Of a stretch of DNA of 64,000 bases, positions 37,501-45,900 are shown in pieces. The notes under the pieces were generated by a model. The model was not told the origin of the DNA, did no database searches, and worked only from the letters and a program-made list of their open reading frames with translations. This DNA is from Pseudomonas botevensis (GTDB lineage Bacteria; Pseudomonadota; Gammaproteobacteria; Pseudomonadales; Pseudomonadaceae). The stretch spans positions 1 through 64,000 of the forward strand of contig NZ_JAHTKI010000020.1 of NCBI RefSeq assembly GCF_019145475.1, in the 5' to 3' direction. Numbering within the stretch: position 1 is the stretch's first letter; each line of letters opens with the position of its first letter. A program made the translations under genes and the position numbers.

Positions 37501-38020
37501 GTCGCCTTCGGTGCCGAGCACCGGTGCCGGTATCGCCACTCTGAACCCGATTGCCGAAGTGGCGCCGGGCGACATCGACCTGATCGCGCCGCTGGGGACC
37601 ATCGACGCAGGCGAGGCGGGGATCCGCGTCTCCGGCAACGTCAACATCGCCGCGCTGACAGTGGTCAACGCCGCCAACATTGCGGTGCAAGGCAAGGCCA
37701 CCGGCGTTCCGGTGGTGGCAGCGGTCAACACCGGCGCCATCACCTCGGCCAGCTCCGCCGCATCCTCCGCCACGCAAGCGGCAGAAGACGTCGCGCGTCA
37801 GCAACAGGCCGCCTCACGACAAAACCAGGCCTCGGTTTTCACCGTGCAAGTCATCAGCTTCGGCAGCGAACAACTGGCCCCCAACCGCGACGGCGCCAGC
37901 CGCGCACCCGCGCCGGGTTACAACCCGAACAGCCCGGTGCAGGTGTTGGGAGCAGGGGCGCTGGATGACCAGGCCAAACAACAGCTGACGGAGGAGGAGC
38001 GCGGACAGCTGACGTTGTAA
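25526..38020 (+). CDS. pdtA: Giant two-partner exoprotein TpsA, PdtA-like (4164 aa)
   Basis: ATG 25526 (MLARPSRRRTPVQ) follows AAGGA; the 32 codons upstream in frame have no RBS. An extended signal region ends at AGSAHA (about residue 45). After a Gln/Ala-rich linker comes the TPS secretion domain with the hallmark NRNGIVFSGSSQVNVRNL (near 220). Over 3500 residues of beta-helix repeats follow, and a C-terminal region of the DUF3739 type (DAGEAGIRVSGNVNIAAL) ending QLTEEERGQLTL. There is no toxin tip, so it is more likely an adhesin or surface fibre. Size and position after hxc and DING genes match, from memory, PdtA of P. aeruginosa (PA0690, about 4180 aa, phosphate-starvation induced). Its dedicated TpsB is not next to it; a CdiB-type transporter follows instead. 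A Cys-containing 37-residue duplication occurs at 34532-34740. Confidence 0.85.
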   Translation: MLARPSRRRTPVQSFPRDAVDPALWLLKPLAQAVALCLVAGSAHAQTAFSSSWFAAKGAAQQAAAARPSVGGLPGMTPPLAQQQKANQQLQRSIQTLNNTVAAIAAQQAAQAAGRAAALGTVQFVPDGLGEGGLKVDTSLTQGWQNAKGPQQTQADGKTNVRIEQTADKAILNWETFNVGRNTTVEFAQQANWAVLNRVNDPSARPSQIQGQIKGDGTVMLINRNGIVFSGSSQVNVRNLVAAAANITDIQFRDRGLYFDSTGSQPTFTDAAGQMLVERGASIETRKPATSTDAGGYALLLGSEVQNDGSISTAKGQTVLAAGDRFYIRKGSGTEGNGFSTTFGSEVVPGFKADSNAGKVSNNGLIQAATGDITLTGHDVQQNGVLLASTSVATRGTIHLLNPASDTSGSVTLGQGSATAIMLDSSDLTALDSQHKAALTGVDANNRIRGDQSRIDIQSGGSVEFQNGSITLATGGQIAVAAGRRSLVRDGAMIDVSGAIGVKVAMESNNIKINVQGNEQRDASVNREGAALNSNDVWVDVRELVYVPAGTNGYATDRWYTAGGLLEVGGYLGTQGHSVGEWMAQGGTVSFAGNDVVSEKGSLINLSGGTLDVQSGEIRQSWLRGADGRLYEVSKAPGDILYSGLYKGYEDTSQRWGQTEYYYSPLIAPTKRQEAGYTVGRDAGQLVIATGNAVLDGQLLGEVYQGERQTRTPRAGLDGYEQSQTALARRGQLIVGRYDPAYVASAGGLLYSLNPLLDRVQIGGERPLAEDDLQLTGAVSDARKGKLFLDTDQLNGFRLGALKVAAKDRIEVNEAVSVDTGGDITLYGPDVQVDANLTARGGSLHLGNVLNQLLTSTRTDTQITAQPGKPTQVAVGEGVQLDTRGVWSNLGTDPDDGASLAYLNGGLISIRSSADIDIGAGSLLDVSSGGAVLANGKTRGGKGGDVTLESSANTVAGTAKLKFDGDVRGYGVTGGGTLTVQAGKVLIGQTDEALTDATLQLAPSLFDKGFSAYNLIGLNGLTVSDNTRIDVSMPVYRFGESAAGQASGVDPRSALELWTPALYQEDPLKGVLTRRGGASLSLQAGASRIDLVDAANSTLTIGRQTRISVDPGQRINLRGGGQITVDGELNAWGGTIDIRQQQFGAVDPATFAQNFDPKAHDRSIWIGEQAVLDVAGRAVTATDALGRTYGQVDKGGSIVIGGEINSKLATATAADAYVIVRPGARLEASGTEAVLDIAGQGPTRIATDGGRISLSAYNGLFIDGRLHAAAGGAGAAGGQLDIALETPLYRLPEALNEVRLPREIIIGQQAEQSLLPTDLQPGESSPELQYGRARLSADRLMSGGFDNLNLLSNGLLSFDGDVDLHMNQSLNLYAGAISLAEGSADTARINLSAPYIRLSGVGNYFAIPGSLRPRVINSPTTRLSSAQLTATADLLDVVNSLSFGAKGSIAQLNAPDSQVSRRGFDLVSLDSRGDLRFLAPTDKQVKSQLWAAGDLNLTAAQIYPASDTAAEVRVGYQGGTDDPVHTLRVGRHGPAPTALPYSVFGSLSLIAGNIEQGGVIRAPLGAISLGDEIFTKTRELSLLPGSVTSVSAAGLVMPYGGTTDGIDYRYNGESVVLHGIAGGPAGVTLKSQYVDVQSGALIDLSGGGDLRGAGFVSGRGGSTDARFNPLVRNASDGTFSLPGLASNPVYAIVPGNQSAYAPMLGESGAVDPRIGQQITIGAGVPGLAAGTYTLLPSTFALLPGAFRVEINGQTPQSLAGNALKMRNGSWSSAGLLSVANTGLRDSVANQLIVTPADVLRRYSQYNETSFTQFIKSDATRRGVPRALAPMDGKTLNLELLQGGEHDVAVDFNGQVLFNPTEGGMKGGAVVRGGAFSFEILGGGHTRTPGFSGVSLYADTLNNLGAGRLTIGARPTVDYASAGNIISFLGSTSDITLREGAVLSAPEVLLRTNTADGGITVEAGAGINTLGRGAVPYDSSTGYIYQTGAASLLLLSNGWTNVLAPEASSGSSASGSLTIGTCQATACDQPTVLYSAGSITAATDKQFDLDEAVRFGTRHLTLAVGAVNAGSAEALAAAAGRVPSGLTLSQNVLDRLLQGDTQFGAPALETLSLTARDSFNFFGNITLDTLDRQTGQSLLQNLVLTTPAIYGQGEADDVATIRTANLIWNGATQKPASVISGGAGSGRGTLDIQAQRIEFGYGPNPQASGLDQNDRLALGFSNVNLTASERITANHKGSLAVYQEQGVYDPVKGYVYSGGNLNLHTPLLTGEAASVNTLKAGNSLTLSGAGTAPVANALGAELNLEARDVVLDSRIALASGKLQVKAEDDLTLSGNAQLDLAGRTLPFNDVNKYSWGGDVALYSHNGNIRQASGSRIDLSAQNNQAGNLSAVALAADAGTVDLQGAILGASSGYYDAGGTLVPYKAGGVEIRAQRLGGDLNEQFATLNQRLNAGQVFGSRSFQLKQGDLLIGDGLKAGEINVSVDNGSLTVGGLIDASGERVGSIRLSGKNALTLTGNAVLDAHGRVLRVDSYGKIIDAPNRAVVELNAADGPLTLASGARIDLRHGTDAALGKLPGQNDGTARGTLELNAPRLGTDDIAIDASGALSIQGARSIGLNGVRRYTDARDGVDPAASGRPYQVIDQALFDRIDADNGAFIDAALNNSDLLQRKLAGLNNATYADAFHLRPGVEIASQTADGDLVVEGDIDLSRYRYASLNPHTQKTAIYGSGESASLVMRAGGNLDIYGSLNDGFAPPPETVDDAGWKLLPGVQPFGGDLIVPGTGVTLAEGTQFPAGTTLNYDLPIQATTFASGTLLPTEGVLAGDYTLAAGTVLSGAVHDAAGDLLYAAGTLLQDSVTLPAGSRLGAGIRLNNATALQAMLWPKGVPLPGAVGADNKVGGVKLSGALALLRGSLIPSLTDVVLADGTQFIELRGYTNTTQQGRNWAIASMLPAGSSSWSLRLVAGADLEAADSRALKPLTADGNLRLADTHYGLKVVEKKLDTVWAEGNPLGYPAGEVVKDEDMFYCDVLPGACIAPAKFLWAEGNILGMTPGTPIIDDDLFWCDIDPNSCTPNKGGITVTTHSQMFSVLRTGTGDLDLLAAGNLSMDSPFGVYTAGTQSRDVDPQYNLPRGRLSDDGSVLGSQGGDYEKWVNGGSDSLYQAWYPELGGNLTINAGGSVSGDLEGRRGVNSQAALREQVASVSVGNWLWRQGSGNADVPAAWWINFGSYATQPLPDQSVDTGPYLVGFTGFGALGGGNVSLRAGGDGGMLRPLGDSGVNPRSQGLIVAVGSTGRVGSDGSLQLTGGGDLDVRIGGTLNPSLEARSGKAGVAAPRHDLQGALINLRGAAQLTGGALGAINLQYGAYSAYQDPREVRAFDPFTATIGNAGGGLVLIPGDSGMRLSTRGDLVLGGTADPGRVRLQNSTPFTDADGVEHTGGGLSSFSLWTDHTAIDLFSAGGNLTPSTQMAEVTEGGTLTTGTNTSPTDGRFVYPSILRAVAAQGSIYAGPSAAYNISSVYPLLSYSLLLAPSHAGQLELLAGNSIYAGGYGINQSGASLSAIATPFAPAFDGYASSSANQPLVSNYGSDGNRANRNIRYPLFAFGADSYSGSSGVQAPARFYALNGDLIGIRSGETLSFDPSKRTWYEAAGPVWMLAGRDIVASGSYLGQTVAGASDMGDGVDSVTSTGNLFIHNDPRDVSRVSAGRDILYSSFDIAGPGVLDINAGRNILMEDRASIISLGPLVAGDKTPGASIVLQAGAGAQGPDYSRFIARYLNPQNLASPDTALSGQPGKVVKTYLGELQSWLTLGYGFSGNEEQAKAFFAALPGAEQAVFARQVYFAELRAGGLEYTDADGPRKGSYLRGRNAIAALFPSVDVAGNPIRYDGDITLYGGAGVKTLFGGDIQMLTPGGGQVFGIEGAAPPSTAGIITQGSGNIQLYSQGSILLGQSRIMTTFGGSILGWSAEGDINAGRGSKTTVVYTPPKRVYDTWGNVTLSPSVPSTGAGIATLNPIAEVAPGDIDLIAPLGTIDAGEAGIRVSGNVNIAALTVVNAANIAVQGKATGVPVVAAVNTGAITSASSAASSATQAAEDVARQQQAASRQNQASVFTVQVISFGSEQLAPNRDGASRAPAPGYNPNSPVQVLGAGALDDQAKQQLTEEERGQLTL

Positions 38021-38043
38021 GGACTCTCGTGGCAGTACGCTTC

Positions 38044-38070
38044 GGGCGGCCGGTTGGCCGCCCTTTTTTT
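38044..38070 (+). terminator. Rho-independent terminator
   Basis: GGGCGGCC, loop GGTT, GGCCGCCC, then seven T, just after the PdtA-like gene. It separates this gene from cdiB. Confidence 0.93.
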
Positions 38071-38102
38071 GTCCCTCGTGCGGGAGTTCGGCGTTACTCG
38101 TT

Positions 38103-38155
38103 GTGGCGTTTTGGGTCAAGAAATACGCCACTCCAGAGGATGAAATTAGTTTCAT
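38103..38155. promoter_or_regulatory. Paired inverted repeats upstream of cdiB
   Basis: GTGGCGT (38103-38109) and ACGCCAC (38125-38131) form one inverted repeat, and ATGAAA/TTTCAT (38140-38155) a second. The TGGCGT core recurs twice more before cdiB (38169-38174 reversed, 38208-38213). Candidate operator sites or hairpins of the cdi promoter region; no regulator is known. Confidence 0.35.
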
Positions 38156-38236
38156 GCGTGAGAAATTGACGCCATTAAAGCGCCACCATAGCATCGCCGA
38201 AAATTGATGGCGTAGTGCCTTCATGGAGGGGCGGGC

Positions 38237-39949
38237 ATGCGCGTTTCAACTCTCAGGATGAGCACCTCTCTGGCGCTTTTCATCATCGCTCAGGCCAGCA
38301 TTATCGATGCCCAGGCAGCGCCGACTCCCGGTGAACAAGACCTGATCCGCGACCGCCAGGATCGCCTGCTTGAAGAGCAGCGCCAGCGTCTTGAAGAACT
38401 CAAGGCATTGCCGGGTAACGGTGCGGCACCGGCAGCACCGGCCATTCCTTCCGATACCCGTTGCTTCCTCATCAAGGACATCGAACTCAAAGGCGCGCAG
38501 AGCCTGTCAGCCGCCGAGCGCGAGCGCTTGCTCAAGCCTTATGTCGGTCAGTGCCTGGGCGTTCCCCAGCTCAATGAGCTGCTCAAAGTCATCACCGATC
38601 ACTACATCGAAAAAGGCCTGGTCACCAGCCGTGCTTATCTGCCACAGCAGGATCTTTCCAGCGGTCACCTGCGTGTGCTGGTGGTCGAGGGCAAGCTCGA
38701 AGGATTGAAAGGCGCGCAGGGCAGCCGGCTGTCGGACCGTGAACTGGCCATGGCTTTTCCGGGTAAAACCGGCGAGCTGGTCAATCTGCGCGAGATCGAA
38801 CAACTGGTCGACCAACTGAATCGCCTGCCATCGAATCAGGCGCAGATGGAGCTGACGCCGGGCAATAACGTCGGTGGCAGTGAGGTGCTGGTCAAAAACA
38901 CCCCGCAAAAACCCTGGCGCGCCGGACTGTCCCGCAGCAATGACGGCCAGCGCAGCACGGGCGAGCAACAGTGGGACACCACGCTGGATTGGGACAGCCC
39001 GCTGGGTCTGGCCGATCAGTTGTCGTTGCGCGGCGGTCACGATGCGGTGAGCGATCACCAGCATACGTCCGACAACGCCACGCTCAATTACAACCTGCCG
39101 TGGGGCTGGTGGAATTTCAGTTATGCCTACAGCCAGAGCAACTACCGCTCTCAGGCGCAGGCCAATGGTTTCAACTTCAAGCAGACCGGTGACAGTCAGA
39201 ACCATCAATTCAAGGCCGAGCGGGTGATCTACCGCGATGCCGTGAGCAAGACGTCCCTGAGCGCCGACGTGTCCCACCTGAGCACCCACAATTTCATCGA
39301 AGACAGCAAGCTGGCGCTGAGCAGCAACCAACTGAGCGAGGCGCAATTGGGGTTCAACCACGGACGGCGGGTCGGCTCTGCCTTCGTCAACCTCGACCTG
39401 GGCATGCAGGACGGTATCGGCGCTTTCGATGCCCAGAGCAACGACCATCCGGGACCGGGCGAACCGGATGCACGCTACCGCAAATACACCGGCACCCTGA
39501 GCTACTTGCAGCCCTTCAAGCTGTGGGAAGAGTCGCTGAGTTTCAGCAGCCTGATGACCGGTCAACGCAGTGAAGACGTGTTGTTCAGCCCACAACGCCT
39601 GAGCCTGGGCGGGTTGTCGTCGATCCGTGGTTACAAGGATCAGCAGTTGTCCGGCGACAGCGGCGGCTACTGGCGCAACGACTTGCGCTGGAGTCGACCG
39701 GTGAGTTGGGCGTGGCTGAGTCCAGTGCTGACGGAATACGGCAGCAGCCTGGGCTACGACCAGGGCGTGATCAGCCACGATCGCTACAACGGCACGCAAC
39801 ACGGCCGGTTGTCCAGTGACTCGATCGAGCTTTTCGCCAAGGGCCAGCACCTGGCGGCGAGTGTGACCTTCGCCCATTCGCTGGAGCGCCCCGACGCGTT
39901 GAGCGAGCGTGAAGCACCGATCTATTTCCGGCTGGATGTTCTTCTCTGA
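38237..39949 (+). CDS. cdiB: TpsB/CdiB outer-membrane transporter (570 aa)
   Basis: ATG 38237 follows GGAGGGG. A signal peptide is cleaved near AQAAP, followed by the plug helix typical of ShlB/HecB/CdiB transporters (DRQDRLLEEQRQRLEELKAL). The POTRA domain is at about 76-155 with a Cys pair (RCFLIKDIEL, GQCLGVP). The 16-strand barrel domain spans about 210-570, with the L6-loop signature SLGGLSSIRGYKD and a terminal aromatic-rich strand (PIYFRLDVLL). It recognises the TPS domain of its partner and exports it. cdiA starts 42 bases downstream, making an operon. It might also serve the PdtA-like exoprotein upstream. Confidence 0.92.
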   Translation: MRVSTLRMSTSLALFIIAQASIIDAQAAPTPGEQDLIRDRQDRLLEEQRQRLEELKALPGNGAAPAAPAIPSDTRCFLIKDIELKGAQSLSAAERERLLKPYVGQCLGVPQLNELLKVITDHYIEKGLVTSRAYLPQQDLSSGHLRVLVVEGKLEGLKGAQGSRLSDRELAMAFPGKTGELVNLREIEQLVDQLNRLPSNQAQMELTPGNNVGGSEVLVKNTPQKPWRAGLSRSNDGQRSTGEQQWDTTLDWDSPLGLADQLSLRGGHDAVSDHQHTSDNATLNYNLPWGWWNFSYAYSQSNYRSQAQANGFNFKQTGDSQNHQFKAERVIYRDAVSKTSLSADVSHLSTHNFIEDSKLALSSNQLSEAQLGFNHGRRVGSAFVNLDLGMQDGIGAFDAQSNDHPGPGEPDARYRKYTGTLSYLQPFKLWEESLSFSSLMTGQRSEDVLFSPQRLSLGGLSSIRGYKDQQLSGDSGGYWRNDLRWSRPVSWAWLSPVLTEYGSSLGYDQGVISHDRYNGTQHGRLSSDSIELFAKGQHLAASVTFAHSLERPDALSEREAPIYFRLDVLL

Positions 39950-39991
39950 TTCGCCTTTTCCCTTAAACAGCTGCCACTTCGAGACCTCGAC

Positions 39992-42900
39992 ATGGACGTT
40001 CGCCAACTTGCCTTCCTGGCTCGCCAGCCCTCTGCTGCCCTGAAGTCCCGTGAGCGCTTTCTGGGCATGTCCAAACGCGGGCTGGCGTTCATCCTGGCCA
40101 ACGCCATGTTCTGGCAACCGCTGCTGGCGCAGGCGGACGGGATTGTGGTCAGTGCGCCGGGGACCAGTCTCGGGCAGGCGGGCAATGGCGTGCCGATCGT
40201 CAACATTGCTGCGCCGAACGCCTCGGGTTTGTCGCATAACCAGTTTCACGATTACAACGTCGGCGCCCAGGGGCTGATTCTCAACAACGTCGCGGCACAA
40301 ACCGGGTCGACGCAGTTGGGCGGGATCATCGTCGGCAACCCGAACATGACCAACCGGGTCGCCGCGCAAACCATCCTCAACGAAGTCAATGGCGGCAGCC
40401 CCAGCCAGCTCAACGGCTACACCGAAGTGGCCGGACAGTCGGCGCGGGTGATTGTGGCCAACCCGTATGGCATTGGCTGCAACGGCTGTGGGTTTATCAA
40501 TATTCCTCGGGTCACCCTCACGACGGGCACGCCGGTGCTGGACGGCGCAGGCGGTCTGGATCATTACCAAGTGGACGGCGGCAGCGTGTCCATTGACGGC
40601 GTGGGCCTCAACGCCAACAACATCGACAGCTTCGAGATCATCACGCGATCGGCGAAAATCAACGCGGCCATCCAGGCGAACAATCTCGCCATTGTCGCCG
40701 GCCGCAACGATGTCAACGCACAGACCCTGGCAGCGACGCCACGTGCCGCCAGCCCGGCAGATGCTCCGGCACTGGCCATCGATTCCAGTGCCTTGGGCGG
40801 AATGTACGCCGGGGCGATCAAACTGGTCGGCACCGAAGCGGGGGTCGGGGTGCGGCTGGCAGGCAACCTGGCCGCCAGTGGCGGTGACATCCAGCTCGAC
40901 GTCAACGGCCACCTGAGCATGGCCCAGACCGCCGCCAGTGGCGCGGTGAATGTCAAGGCGGCGAGCCTCGATGTCAGCGGACCGGTGTATGCCGGCAGCA
41001 GCCTTGCCGCGACCACTTCGGGCGATCTCAATACGCAACAGAACCTCGCGGCCCGCGATCGCATCAGCCTTTCAAGCGGCGGGCAACTGAGCAATCAGGC
41101 GGTGATCGAGGCCGGTCTGAATGCCGACAACAGCCGTAACGCGACCGGCGATGTGAGCATCACGGCACAAAACCTGAGCAACACCGGCAGCATCATCGCC
41201 AGTCGCGGCTTGCAGGCAACGGTGGCGCAGACCCTGTTCAACCAGGGCGGAACGCTGAGCGGGCAGGGCAGCACGCAAATCTCCACCGCGACACTCGATA
41301 ACCGGCAGAAAGGTCGCGTGTTGAGCCAGGGCAACCTTGGCGTCACGGCGAGCCAGTTGTTGAACAGTCAGGGAGGCCTGATGACCAGCACCGGCAACCT
41401 CAGTGTGAACGCCGGGTATGCGGATAACAGCGGCGGCGAGCTGTCCAGCCTGGCTGCCAGCACCTTGCAGGTGGCGACTCTGGATAACGTCGCCGGATTG
41501 ATCGGTGCCGGGCAGAACCTGAGTATCACCGCCAGTGGTCAGATGAATAACCGGGGTGGACGGGTTCTTGGTCAGCAGAACCTGCAGATCGGCGCGGGGG
41601 CGCTGGACAACAGCCAGCAGGGTTCGCTGGTCAGTCACGGGACCTTGGACCTGAACCTGGCGGGCACGCTGGACAACCAGCAAAAAGGCCAACTGCTCAG
41701 TGGTGGAGCGCTCACCGCCCGAATGGCCGGGCCGCTGCTCAATCAGTTCGGGTTATTCAATGCCGGTGGCAATCTCGCAATCAGCGCTGTTTCGCTGGAT
41801 AACCGCAATGGTGAAGTGTCGAGCCTGGGTGGCCTGACGGTGAATACTGGCCTGGCGGACAACAGCAGCAATGGCCAGATCCTGGCCAACGGTGATATCG
41901 CACTGATGCTCACGCGCTTGAACAATCAGCTCAAGGGCGTGATCGCTGGCCAGCAGAATGTGCAAATCAATGCCGGCCAACTGGACAACAGCGGGGCTGG
42001 CAGCCTGTATGCCAAACGCAACCTCAACCTGGTCCTCGCCAGCCAACTGAACAACACTCAAGGCACGTTGCGCGGCGACGGCACGGTCAATGTGCAAGCG
42101 CAAAGCCTGGGGAACAACGGTGGCAGTATTTCCAGCGCGGGCGGCTTGAGCATCGCCAGCAGCGGGGCGATCGCCAACGAGGGTGGAGCCTTGCTCACCG
42201 ATGCCGGCCTGACGCTGACCAGTGGCAGCCTCGACAACAGCCAGCAAGGTCGTATTGCCGGTAAAGGCGTGGTGCTCAAAACCGGCGACTTCGCCAACCA
42301 GCAAAGTGGCAGCCTGACCAGTACCGGCGGGCTGGTGCTTACCGCCGGACAAGTGAATAACAGCGCGGCTGGCCGCATTGCCAGCGCCATGGCGTTGACC
42401 GCGACCATTGCCGGTCTCGATCAGCACACGGGTGGTCAATTGTTCAGCAATGGCGATGTCAGCCTGGACCTGAGCAATGGTCAGTTGAATAACCAGGGTG
42501 GTCTGATCACGGCGCCAGGTCAATTGCTCCTGAAGAACCTGAGTGCCGTCGCTAACCAGGGTGGTGAGATTTCCAGCGCCAAGGCATTTATCCTGGCCGC
42601 GCAGAGTCTGGACAACACCGGCGGCAAGCTGATCAGCAATCAGGCATTGACCGTGCGAATCGATCTGGCCCTGGCCAACGTCCGGGGGCTGATCTCCGGG
42701 GTCGGTGTGGATATCGGCGCTGCTCGGCTCGACAACAGCAATGGCAGCGTCAGCAGCGATGCCGACCTGAGCCTGAAACTCAGCGGTGCGCTGCTCAACC
42801 CGAATGGCGAGTTGTCCAGCACCGGTAACAGCACGATTGCCGCCATGAGTCTGGGCAATGCCGGCGGGCAGGTGATGGCTGACCAGCGCCTGAGTCTGGC

Positions 42901-45900
42901 GATCAGCGGTGCCGTGGATAACCAGGCCGGTACATTGGGCGCCGGGCAAGGGCTGAGCGCCAGCGTCGGGAGCCTGGACAACAGCCAGGCGGGCAGCCTG
43001 GTGACTGACGGCAACCTCGACTTGGATGTCGATACGTCGCTCAACAATCAGAGCGGCGGCAGCGTGCAGGCCAAGGGGCTGATGACTATTCAGAGTCAGA
43101 GCCTGGACAATCGCGGCGGTGCCATCAACGCCGGCAAGGACGTGCAACTGTTCATCGATCAGTTGGATAACGGTCAGCAAGGCCTGCTCGGCAGCAAGGG
43201 CGGCATCGCGTTCACCGGCCAGCGTCTGGATAACCAGGGCGGATTGCTCAGCGCCGTGGGCCTGGTGCAACTGCAAGCGGGGGTGGTGCTCAATAACGCC
43301 GGTCGCATCGCCAGCCAGAGTGACCTGATCGCCAACATCGACGCATTGAGCCAGCAGGGCGGGCAATTGGTCGCCCAGGGCGCCCTGACGCTGACGGGTT
43401 CTACGCTGGATAACCGTCAGGGTGGGCTGGTCGGAGCGACAAAAGCGCTGAAGCTCACGGTGGGTGATATCGATAACCGCGCTGGAGAAATCTCCAGCGC
43501 GGCGGATGTCAGCATCGTCGGCCAGCAACTGAACAACAGCGACGGTGGCAAGGTTGTGGCGGGCACCGCGCTGGGGTTGACCGTCGCCAACCTGATCAAT
43601 CAGAGCAAGGGCCTGCTTTTCGGCGATACGCTCAGCCTCGACGGCACGAGCCTGAACAATGCCGGGGGGACGCTTGCCAGCCAGAATGGCCTGGCCATCA
43701 AACTTGCCGGCGATCTGGATAACAGCGCCGGTCTGCTCAGCAGCGAAGCGACCCTGACGGTCAACGCCGCCAGCCTGAACGACAGTGCGGGCAGTCTGAG
43801 CAGTGCCGGCGCGCTGAACGTGACGACCGTCGGCGTGTTGAGCAATCAGGGCGGTTCGATGACCACCGACGCCGGGTTGACGCTCAACAGTGGCAGCCTG
43901 GATAACCGAAACAACGGCGTACTGTCCGGCAAAGGCGCCACCCGGGTCACTACCGGCGCTTTCGACAACAGCCACGGTGGCCGCCTGACCAGTGCCGACA
44001 CCCTGGGCCTGAGCGCGGCCCAGGTGACCAATCAGGACACTGGCCAAATCGCCAGCGCCATGGCCTTGACTGCAGACGTCACCGGCCTCGATCAGCAAGG
44101 CGGTGAACTGTTCAGCAATGCCGCGCTGAGCCTGGATCTGCACCACGGTCAGTTGAACAATCAGGGCGGATTGATCAACGCCCCCGGCACGTTGCTGCTG
44201 AAAAACCTCACGGATGTCGCCAACCAGAATGGCGAAATCTCCAGTGCCCAGGCTTTCACCGTCGATGCCCGCTCGCTCGATAACAGCAACGCAAAGTTGC
44301 TCAGCAATCAGGCACTGACCCTGCATCTGGCGCAGGCGTTGACCAACCTCAACGGGGTGATTTCCGCTGCCGCGCTGGACATGCGCAGTGCCAGCCTGGA
44401 CAACACCAACGGTTTGATCAGCAGCCACGATGATTTGAATCTGGCAGTCGATAACGCCCTCACCAACCACAACGGCACCGTGATCGCCGACGGCAATCTG
44501 CTCCTCAGTGCTGGCGTTACCGACAACAGCCAAGGGCAGATCGCAGCCAGGAAAGACGCCACCGTCACCCTTGGCAGCTTGCAGCAGCACGCCGGGCAAT
44601 TGATCGCTCAAGGTCGCCTGAGCCTGACCGCCGACACGCTGGACAACAGTCTGAGTGGCTTGATCGGTGCAACCAATGCGCTGGATCTCAAGGTCGGCAG
44701 CGTCGATAACCGTGGTGGCGAAATCTTCAGCCAGGGCGGCCTGACGCTGCTCGGCCAGCAACTGGACAACAGCGACAGCGGGCAGATCTTTGCCCAGGAC
44801 ACGCTGGCACTGAAGGTCGATCAGATCATCAACCGCAACAAGGGCCTGCTCTCCGGCAAGGCCGGTCTGAGTGTGCTCGGCACCGGTCTGGACAACACCG
44901 GCGGCACCTTGCTCAGCCAGCAAGGTATTGACGTCGGCCTCGGCGCTACGCTGGATAACAGCCTCGGTCTGTTCAGCAGCGAAGGCACACTCGGGGTTCG
45001 TGTGAACGCCCTGATCAACACTGCCGGCAGCCTGTCCAGCGCTGGCACTCTGAGCGTCAGCAGCATGGGGGCGATCCGCAACGAGGGGGGTCAACTGGTC
45101 ACCGACGCCGACCTGAACCTGCACAGCGCCAGCCTCGATAACAGCCAGTTCGGCACCATCAGCGGCAAGGGTGCCGTCAGCGTTACCACCGGCGCGTTCG
45201 ACAACAGCCATGGCGGCAATCTGGGCAGCGGCAGCACCCTGACGCTTGATGCCGGGCAGGTCACCAACCAGGACAACGGCCATATCGGCAGTAACGCGGG
45301 CCTGACCGCCCACGTTACCGGCCTGGATCAGCAGGGCGGCCAATTGTTCAGCAACACCGGACTGACGCTCGACCTGAACAACGGTCAATTGAACAATCAG
45401 AACGGTTTGATCAACGCGCCGACTCTGGTGCTGAAAAACCTCAATGACGTCGCCAACCAGGGCGGGGAAATTTCCAGCGCCCAAGGGTTTACCCTCGCGG
45501 CGCAACACCTGGATAACAGCAGCGGCAAGTTGCTGAGCAATCAGGCGGTGACCCTGCGCATCGCTCAGGCATTGAGCAACGTCAAAGGCCTGATCGCCGC
45601 CGCCAGCCTCGACGCGGCGGCAGCCTCGCTGGATAACAGCGGCGGCACCATGACCAGCCGTGGCGACCTCACGCTGAACGTGAGCGGATTGTTGAGCAAC
45701 CAGAACGGTGGCCTGATCAACGCTGCGCAGGCGCTCAATATCGGTTCTGCCGACCTGGACAATCAGAGTGGCGAACTGCTCGGCGGCACAGCGCTCACCC
45801 TTGACGCCGCCGCCCTGGACAACCGCAACAATGGCCTGATCAACAGCCAGGGCGGCTTGAGCCTGACTGCCGACAGGCTGGATTCCAGCAATGGCGGTGA

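Noticed and set aside
41753..45508. A 1251-codon antisense frame opposite cdiA
   Set aside because: Same cause; it mirrors the repeats of cdiA and has no recognisable start or domain.
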